Assembly (NCBI GenBank): GCA_007118045.1
Contig: SKTG01000185.1
Location: forward strand, 1-5,325
Origin: Nitriliruptoraceae bacterium
GTDB lineage: Bacteria > Actinomycetota > Nitriliruptoria > Nitriliruptorales > Nitriliruptoraceae
DNA: 5,325 bases
Direction: 5' to 3'
Both the position numbers and the translations under genes were made by a program. Shown here one piece after another: positions 1-5,325 of the stretch. Under the pieces are notes generated by a model that did not search any database, was not told where the DNA came from, and saw nothing but the letters and a program-made list of their open reading frames with translations. Each line of letters begins with the position of its first letter. Position 1 is the stretch's first letter.

Positions 1-1
1 C

Positions 2-118
2 CACATCAGCATCAGCACCGTCAAGACGCACCTGGCCGCCCTGATGCGCAAGCTCAACGCACGCAACCGCGTCGAGATCGCCATCTGGGCCCACGAGACC
101 GGCCGCATCGACACCTGA
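2..118 (+). CDS. LuxR/NarL-family response regulator, C-terminal fragment
   Basis: This is the last 38 codons of a gene that begins before the window, ending in TGA at 116-118. The visible peptide begins HISISTVKTHLAALMRKLNA and continues with an RVEIAIWAHETG segment. This matches the recognition helix and last helix of the GerE/LuxR-type helix-turn-helix: the S-x-x-T-V-K-T-H core, then K-L-x-A-x-x-R. In this family the domain binds promoter DNA, usually as the output of a two-component response regulator. The receiver domain lies outside the window, so a stand-alone LuxR protein or a kinase-coupled regulator cannot be separated. The next gene starts 78 bases downstream on the same strand; whether this regulator controls it is unknown. 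The family call is solid and the target is not known. Confidence 0.85.
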   Translation, partial: HISISTVKTHLAALMRKLNARNRVEIAIWAHETGRIDT

Positions 119-142
119 CAGGAGCAGGGGCGAACCACGAAG

Positions 143-148
143 TATGGT
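143..148 (+). promoter_or_regulatory. Candidate -10 element (TATGGT) upstream of the AsnB-like gene
   Basis: TATGGT fits the actinobacterial TAnnnT -10 pattern and sits 48 bases before the chosen ATG at 197. There is no good -35 at 17-18 bases. The nearest resemblance, CTGACA at 115-120, is 22 bases away, which is too far. If real, it would give the AsnB-like gene its own promoter just after the LuxR stop. Weak sequence-only evidence. Confidence 0.25.
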
Positions 149-182
149 GGAGGGCCGTTGGGTGCAGTGGGCGCGACCGCCC

Positions 183-188
183 AGGAGG
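183..188 (+). promoter_or_regulatory. Strong Shine-Dalgarno AGGAGG deciding the AsnB-like start
   Basis: AGGAGG lies 8 bases before ATG at 197. It fixes that ATG as the start in preference to an in-frame TTG at 158. This matters because it places Ser directly after the initiator Met, where class II amidotransferases have their catalytic Cys. Confidence 0.8.
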
Positions 189-196
189 AGGACACC

Positions 197-1735
197 ATGT
201 CCGCGATCGTCGCGGCCTACGGCCCGTTCGACCCCGCGGAGGGCCTGCGGATGCTGGACCGGCTCACCCACCGTGGACCCGACGGCGAGGGACACCAGAA
301 CCTCGGCGGCGCGTGGCTGGGCCACCGACGCCTGGCGATCGTCGACCTCGAGGGTGGTGGACAGCCCCTCCACGATCCCGAGCGCGGCCTGTGGCTCGTC
401 GGGGACGGCGAGGTCTACAACCACTCGCGGCTGCGTGGCGACCTCGAGCAGCGTGGCCACACGTTCAGGACCCGCTCCGACCACGAGACGATCCTGCACC
501 TCCTGGCCGCCGATGGCCCGGCTGCGCTGACCCGCTTGTGGGGGATGTTCGCGGTCGCCGCAGCCGGCGAGGACGGCAGCTTCACCGCGGCTCGTGACCG
601 GATCGGTATCACGCCGCTGTACTGGGTCCATGACGGGGACACCGTCGTGTTCGCCAGCGAGCTCAAGGCCTTCGACCCCCACCGGCGCAACGACGTTGCA
701 CCGTTCCCGCCCGGTCACACCTGGACACCCGAGGACGGGGTGCAGCAGTTCCACGCGTTGCCGACCGGCCGTAGCGCCGTGGCGGATGGGATCGTCGGTC
801 GGGGCCCCGTGCCCGACGAGCCCCCCGAGCAGGTCTTCACGGCGATCCGGGACGGCCTGGTGACCGCCGTCGAGCGGTGCATGGCCGCCGACGTGCCGAT
901 CGGGACGCTGCTCTCGGGCGGGCTGGACTCGAGCCTGGTCACCGCGATCGCCGCGCGGGTAGCCGAGCGGGAGGGATGGCGGCTACCGACCTTCTCGGTC
1001 GGGCTGGTCGACAGCGAGGATCTCGCCGCGGCGCGGCAGCTCGCGTCCGCTCTCGGCACGGCCCACTACGAGCGCATCTACACCGAGGACGAGCTGATCG
1101 ACTGGGTACCCGAGGTGATCGGCGTGCTCGAGTCGTTCGACCCGCAGCTGGTGCACAGCTCGGTCCCCAACCTGCTGGTCTCCAAGCTGGCCTCCCGTCA
1201 CGTCAAGGTCGTGCTGATCGGGGAGGGAGCCGACGAGTTGTTCGCTGGCTACTCCCACTACGGGGACATCGCCGGGGACGAGGAACTGCACGCCGCGCTG
1301 ATCGAGACGATCGAGGGTCTCCACGCGGGCGGTCTGCAGCGCGTCGACCGCGTCGCGGGCGTCAACGAGCTCGAGCCCCGGCTGCCGTTCCTCGACGTCG
1401 ACCTCGTCGAGCTCGGGCTGGCGTTGCCCGCGCGATGGAAGCTCTCACACGAGGACCGCGCCGAGAAGTGGCTGCTCCGAAAGGCCTTCGAGGGTTGGCT
1501 CCCGGACGAGCTGCTGTGGCGTCGCAAGGCCCAGTTCGGCCAGGGTTCAGGTGCCCGTGACGTGCTCCGTGAACACTACGGCGCGCTGGTCAGTGAGGAG
1601 GAGTTCGCGAAGGAACGTGGGCGGGTCGATCCGCCGCTGCGCACGCCGGAGGAGCTGGCCTACTTCCGGATGTTCCAGCGCTACCTCACCGGCATGGACC
1701 CCGAGGGGGTCGTGAGCCGCTTCGTGGAACCCTGA
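197..1735 (+). CDS. Asparagine synthetase B-like protein with Ser in place of the catalytic Cys
   Basis: The product is 512 residues and aligns along its length with E. coli-type AsnB. That family hydrolyses glutamine in an N-terminal Ntn domain and passes ammonia to a C-terminal PP-loop domain, which adenylates aspartate and makes asparagine. Residues 1-170 form the glutaminase-like domain. Arg26 (HRGPD), Glu72 and Asp95 of the glutamine site are kept. The N-terminus is M-S-A-I-V instead of M-C-G-I-V, and the oxyanion-hole Asn is Asp70 (DGEVYNH instead of NGEIYNH). The synthetase domain has the ATP PP-loop SGGLDSS at 240-246, GEGADE at 342-347, an LEPRLPFLD block at 392-400 and the catalytic-type lysine in WRRK (Lys444). 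The acceptor-side block of AsnB (Thr322, Thr323, Arg325) reads Gln317, Leu318, His320 here. From this I infer an ammonia-dependent or otherwise altered enzyme whose product may not be asparagine. The family call is confident; the substrate is not. Confidence 0.85.
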   Translation: MSAIVAAYGPFDPAEGLRMLDRLTHRGPDGEGHQNLGGAWLGHRRLAIVDLEGGGQPLHDPERGLWLVGDGEVYNHSRLRGDLEQRGHTFRTRSDHETILHLLAADGPAALTRLWGMFAVAAAGEDGSFTAARDRIGITPLYWVHDGDTVVFASELKAFDPHRRNDVAPFPPGHTWTPEDGVQQFHALPTGRSAVADGIVGRGPVPDEPPEQVFTAIRDGLVTAVERCMAADVPIGTLLSGGLDSSLVTAIAARVAEREGWRLPTFSVGLVDSEDLAAARQLASALGTAHYERIYTEDELIDWVPEVIGVLESFDPQLVHSSVPNLLVSKLASRHVKVVLIGEGADELFAGYSHYGDIAGDEELHAALIETIEGLHAGGLQRVDRVAGVNELEPRLPFLDVDLVELGLALPARWKLSHEDRAEKWLLRKAFEGWLPDELLWRRKAQFGQGSGARDVLREHYGALVSEEEFAKERGRVDPPLRTPEELAYFRMFQRYLTGMDPEGVVSRFVEP

Positions 1736-1830
1736 GACCGCCAGCCAGCCGAGCCATCGGGACGGGGCTTCCGCTCACCCCGGGCACGATCGATGTGGCC
1801 GGATCCGAGGCGAGCCACGGACGGCGGGTC

Positions 1831-1836
1831 TACGGT
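1831..1836 (+). promoter_or_regulatory. Candidate -10 element (TACGGT) upstream of the acyl-CoA synthetase
   Basis: TACGGT in the 154-base gap between the AsnB-like gene and the acyl-CoA synthetase gene fits the TAnnnT pattern and lies 54 bases before the ATG at 1890. No recognisable -35 is seen. The length of the gap suggests a separate promoter, but this particular hexamer is only a candidate. Confidence 0.2.
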
Positions 1837-1889
1837 CGTCGCGGCAGGCGCCGCGTGGGCCGGGCCCCGCGGTGACGACGGGAGGTCCC

Positions 1890-3423
<1,534 letters not shown>

Positions 3424-3428
<5 letters not shown>

Positions 3429-3460
3429 GCCGGGTGGATCCTGCGCGAGGTCCGGTCAGC
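3424..3460. terminator. Bidirectional hairpin spanning two convergent stop codons
   Basis: GCTGA(g)CCGG at 3424-3433 pairs with CCGGTCAGC at 3452-3460, giving nine base pairs with one bulged G. The loop holds a small inner CCT/AGG stem (3440-3442 with 3448-3450). The TGA of the acyl-CoA synthetase (3426-3428) and the TGA of the opposing flavoprotein gene (3456-3458, minus strand) lie in opposite arms of the stem and largely pair with each other. There is no T-tract on either side, so it is a terminator-like structure of GC-rich type, not a classical intrinsic terminator. Confidence 0.45.
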
Positions 3461-4028
3461 GGCTCGCGTCGTCGGCGGGTTCGGGCGGTGTGTCCCAGTC
3501 GTGCACGTCCTTGCCGGCCTCGCGGGAGAGGATGTCGAGCGCGGCCACGGCGCCGGCGCCGGCGGAGATGATGGCTTGACTGCGGTCGGGGCGTACCAGA
3601 CGGCCCAGGGCGTAGGCGCGATCGACGGAGGTGCGGTACTCGGCGTCCACGGCGACCCGGCCGTCGTGGATCTCGATGCCGAGCGAACCGGCAAGCGCCT
3701 GGCTCGCCTTGCCACCGGCGAGGATCAGGTAGTCGCTGGCACGGGGTTCGCCCGATGCCGGGGTGGTCGTGAACGTGCCGTCGGCCGCTTCTATGGCGGT
3801 CACCTCGGCGTCCACGACGGTGGCGCCGAGGTCGGTGGCCTGCTGGCGGGCCGTGCGTTGGAACTCGCTGCCGGAGATGTCCGGGATGCCGAGGTAGTTG
3901 TACAGCTGCGCGTAGTGCATCGGCGTCTCGTCCGCCCCGAACAACGTGACGTCGTTGCCCGCCTTGGCGAGGAACAGGGCGGCGGACAGGGCAGCCGGGC
4001 CGTCGCCGACGATGGTGATGGTGGTCAT
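3456..4028 (-). CDS. Minimal FAD-dependent oxidoreductase (TrxR-like, no NADPH domain)
   Basis: The product is 190 residues of the two-dinucleotide-binding flavoprotein fold. The N-terminus TITIVGDGPAALSAALFLAK (residues 3-22) is the FAD-binding Rossmann motif (GxGxxA). NYLGIPDISGSEF at 44-56 matches the NWPG...ISG segment of thioredoxin reductases, and YLILAGG at 100-106 is the LILATG strand. Residues 133-145 (TSVDRAYALGRLV) and 151-166 (QAIISAGAGAVAALDI) match the C-terminal FAD half, as in E. coli TrxB TSIPGVFAAGDV and QAITSAGTG. The whole NADPH domain with its CxxC disulfide, about 130-150 residues in TrxB, is absent. The Asp of the usual GD motif is Arg143. It cannot act as a stand-alone NADPH disulfide reductase. 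I infer a flavin-binding or partner-reduced electron-transfer protein. Similar short proteins exist in haloarchaea as I recall. ATG 4028 is chosen by GGAGGA 8 bases upstream; the open frame reaches 4199, but that extension is low-complexity and Arg/Pro-rich. Confidence 0.8.
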   Translation of the reverse strand: MTTITIVGDGPAALSAALFLAKAGNDVTLFGADETPMHYAQLYNYLGIPDISGSEFQRTARQQATDLGATVVDAEVTAIEAADGTFTTTPASGEPRASDYLILAGGKASQALAGSLGIEIHDGRVAVDAEYRTSVDRAYALGRLVRPDRSQAIISAGAGAVAALDILSREAGKDVHDWDTPPEPADDASR

Positions 4029-4036
4029 GGTGTCCG

Positions 4037-4042
4037 TCCTCC
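4037..4042 (-). promoter_or_regulatory. Shine-Dalgarno GGAGGA for the flavoprotein gene
   Basis: Read on the minus strand this is GGAGGA, 8 bases before the ATG at 4028. It fixes the short 190-residue product in preference to the in-frame extension up to 4199. Confidence 0.75.
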
Positions 4043-4245
4043 GTGGGTGCGTGCTCGGGGGCGCGCGGCGGCGGTCGGCGACCGGACCGGCGCGGGTTGA
4101 GCGATTGGACCACGCTGCGGGCGCGGGAGCATGCCGTGGCTGCGTCGGGCCGTCGGTCCGGACGACCGAGGCTCGGGTTCCGGCCCACGGAGCGGCCATG
4201 GACAGCCGCGCCGATGGCGTGGATGCTCACGGACGGAGCGTCTTC

Positions 4246-4252
4246 AGAGGAG
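4246..4252 (+). promoter_or_regulatory. Shine-Dalgarno AGAGGAG for the DinB-like gene
   Basis: AGAGGAG ends 5 bases before ATG 4258. It favours that start over the in-frame ATG at 4198, which has no comparable site and would add 20 residues not resembling the family. Confidence 0.7.
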
Positions 4253-4257
4253 CCTCG

Positions 4258-4845
4258 ATGCGTCCGATCGACGAACTGCACGCCCGTGCCTGCGTCGCCT
4301 TCACCGAGAAGGTCACCGGCGTGCCCGCGGAGCGGTGGCACGACCCGACGCCGTGCGGTGAGTGGGACGTGCACGATCTGGTGGACCACCTCGTCGCCGA
4401 GGACCGGTGGACCCCGCACCTGCTGCGCGGCGAGACCCTGGATCAGGTCGGTGACCGCTACGACCATGGCGTGCTCGGTGACGATCCGGTCACGAGCGCC
4501 GAGCAGGCCGGTGTGCACGCGCGCGCTGCCGTCGCCGAGCCCGGCGCCATCGGCGGATCGGTCCACTCCTCGATGGGGCGGCTCCCGGCCGAGGAGTACG
4601 TCGGGCAGCTGTTCGCCGACCACGTGATCCACGGCTGGGACCTCGCTCGGGCCACCGGTCAGGACGACGCCATCGATCCCGAGCTGCTCGACGCCCTGGT
4701 GACCTGGTTCGCCGACCGGGAGGACGGCTACCGCGAGGCCGGCGTGATCGGCCCACCCGTGGAGGTGGGGGCGGACGCCGACGAACAGACGCGGCTACTG
4801 GCGGCGTTCGGCCGCGATGCGAGCTGGACCCCGGACACGCGCTGA
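4258..4845 (+). CDS. TIGR03086-type DinB / mycothiol-dependent maleylpyruvate isomerase-like protein
   Basis: The product is 195 residues, the usual size for this actinobacterial family, which has the four-helix DinB/MDMPI N-terminal fold and typically a divalent metal. The early TPCGEWDVHDLVDHL (residues 31-45) carries the family T-P-C-x-x-W-x-V-x-D-L-x-x-H block with candidate ligand His44. DHVIHGWDLARATGQ at 121-135 carries the second ligand block, D/E-x-x-x-H (Asp121, His125). In characterised mycothiol-dependent maleylpyruvate isomerase the corresponding acidic ligand is Glu, so Asp here would be a conservative change. The residues of a separate MDMPI C-terminal domain are absent. Family members are suspected thiol-dependent isomerases or transferases using mycothiol, but most, including this one, have no assigned substrate. 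It is transcribed divergently from the small flavoprotein, which could suggest shared redox or thiol chemistry, though nothing shows this directly. It is followed by tandem hairpins and the ribokinase gene. Confidence 0.82.
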   Translation: MRPIDELHARACVAFTEKVTGVPAERWHDPTPCGEWDVHDLVDHLVAEDRWTPHLLRGETLDQVGDRYDHGVLGDDPVTSAEQAGVHARAAVAEPGAIGGSVHSSMGRLPAEEYVGQLFADHVIHGWDLARATGQDDAIDPELLDALVTWFADREDGYREAGVIGPPVEVGADADEQTRLLAAFGRDASWTPDTR

Positions 4846-4869
4846 GGGCATCATCCCCGAGCCCGTGCC

Positions 4870-4947
4870 GGGGTCGTGCCCGGAACCCGACCCGGAGCCG
4901 TGGTCCGACACCCGAGCGAGCCGGGGTCGTGCCCGGCACCTGACCCC
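4870..4947. repeat. Two tandem REP-like palindromic hairpin units
   Basis: A 17-base segment, GCCGGGGTCGTGCCCGG, occurs exactly at 4867-4883 and 4920-4936, and similarity continues about 14 bases further in each copy. Each copy folds into the same hairpin. Copy 2: GGGGTC (4923-4928) with GACCCC (4942-4947), and GTGCC (4929-4933) with GGCAC (4935-4939), leaving a two-base CT bulge. Copy 1: GGGTC (4871-4875) with GACCC (4889-4893), and GTGCC with GGAAC (one mismatch), with a CC bulge at the same place. The repeats lie head to tail, 53 bases apart, starting 25 bases after the DinB-like stop. They may act as a terminator or be a dispersed REP element; no T-tract is present. Confidence 0.6.
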
Positions 4948-4978
4948 GGGCTCGGGGGCGATGCGACGACGAGGCCAC

Positions 4979-5325
4979 ATGGATCGTGAACGAGCCAGCC
5001 CCGCGATCGTCGTGGTCGGTAGCGCCAACCTGGACGTGGTCGTGCCCGTCGAGCGGCACCCGCGACCGGGTGAGACCGTCCTGGGCGGCGACCACTACCG
5101 CGCCAGCGGCGGGAAGGGCGCCAACCAGGCCGTCGCCTGCGTCCGCCTGGGTGCGCAGACCCGCTTCGTCGGCTGTGTCGGTGACGACGACGCAGGGCGC
5201 ACGCTGCACGACGCCCTGGCCCGCGACGGGGTCGACGTCAGCGTCCTGGCCACGCGATCCGATGCCCCCAGCGGCATCGCGCTGATCGTCGTCGCGCCCG
5301 ACGGCGAGAACACGATCGTGGTCAG
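4979..5325 (+). CDS. rbsK: Ribokinase (PfkB family), N-terminal part, runs off the window
   Basis: 115 codons are visible; the frame is open to the window edge. Ribokinase phosphorylates D-ribose at O5 with ATP in the cytoplasm, leading to the pentose phosphate pathway. Residues 9-30 (IVVVGSANLDVVVPVERHPR start) match the E. coli RbsK N-terminal strand and lid, with Asp19 as the sugar-binding Asp of G-S-x-N-x-D. PGETVLG at 30-36 and GGKGANQAVA at 44-53 are the hallmark ribokinase/PfkB signature 1, contacting the sugar. FVGCVGDDDAGRTL (63-76) and SGIALIVV (98-105) continue the alignment. The catalytic GAGD motif lies beyond the window. Other PfkB sugar kinases are possible, but the GGKGANQ form favours ribokinase. 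ATG 4979 has only a weak GAGG 4 bases upstream. The tandem hairpins separate it from the preceding gene, so it likely has its own promoter or none visible here. Confidence 0.88.
   Translation, partial: MDRERASPAIVVVGSANLDVVVPVERHPRPGETVLGGDHYRASGGKGANQAVACVRLGAQTRFVGCVGDDDAGRTLHDALARDGVDVSVLATRSDAPSGIALIVVAPDGENTIVV

Larger units (their letters stand above)
4029..4257. promoter_or_regulatory. Divergent intergenic region with two CGGTC/GACCG inverted repeats
   Basis: These 229 bases separate the divergent flavoprotein and DinB-like genes and must hold promoters for both. There is no TA dinucleotide, so a TAnnnT -10 is impossible on either strand. Two inverted repeats share the same half-site: CGGTC-ggc-GACCG at 4072-4084 and TCGGTC-cggac-GACCGA at 4153-4169. 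They could be operators for a dimeric regulator, but such GC-rich half-sites are frequent in this kind of genome and the spacers differ. No regulator gene is adjacent. Confidence 0.35.

Noticed and set aside
158..196. TTG start at 158 adding 13 residues before the AsnB-like Met
   Set aside because: No Shine-Dalgarno fits it, while AGGAGG sits correctly before ATG 197, and the family N-terminus aligns at the ATG.
1763..1782. Possible terminator hairpin CGGGG...CCCCG after the AsnB-like gene
   Set aside because: Only five base pairs with a ten-base loop and no T-tract; expected by chance in GC-rich sequence.
4029..4199. 57-residue N-terminal extension of the small flavoprotein
   Set aside because: The extension is low-complexity and Arg/Pro-rich, whereas the Rossmann motif begins right after ATG 4028, which has a good GGAGGA.
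4986..5285. Plus-strand 99-codon frame starting at GTG 4986
   Set aside because: It is a shifted frame over the ribokinase; the frame from ATG 4979 gives the clear GGKGANQ ribokinase sequence.

Overview
The window is GC-rich, densely coding DNA, most likely from an actinobacterium. The evidence is the strong G/C third-position bias, a NarL/LuxR-type response-regulator tail, a gene of the TIGR03086 DinB/mycothiol-type family (characteristic of Actinomycetota), and FadD-type acyl-CoA ligase sequence features. A deep-branching or halotolerant lineage (for example Nitriliruptoria-like) is possible, because the small FAD protein resembles proteins I recall from haloarchaea; that placement is a guess.

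Layout: (1) 2-118, the last 38 codons of a LuxR-family DNA-binding protein. (2) 197-1735 (+), an asparagine-synthetase-B-like protein with a complete two-domain architecture. Its catalytic N-terminal Cys is Ser, its oxyanion-hole Asn is Asp, and several acceptor-site residues differ from E. coli AsnB. (3) 1890-3428 (+), an AMP-forming fatty acyl-CoA synthetase with all core motifs. (4) 3456-4028 (-), a 190-residue minimal FAD protein that looks like thioredoxin reductase with the NADPH domain removed. It converges on gene 3, and one hairpin spans both stop codons. (5) 4258-4845 (+), a DinB/mycothiol-dependent-isomerase-like protein transcribed divergently from gene 4 across a 229-base region with no TA dinucleotide. 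(6) 4846-4978, a short intergenic stretch with two tandem copies of a palindromic, REP-like hairpin. (7) 4979 to the window end (+), the N-terminal part of a ribokinase (PfkB family).

There is no clear operon: genes 2 and 3 are co-directional but 154 bases apart, and each of the complete genes has its own Shine-Dalgarno sequence. The set mixes sugar, fatty-acid, redox and amidotransferase functions without one obvious pathway. The most unusual points are the doubly altered glutaminase site of the AsnB-like protein, the domain-deleted flavoprotein, and the tandem hairpin repeats. No RNA genes, CRISPR arrays, insertion sequences or phage genes were seen.
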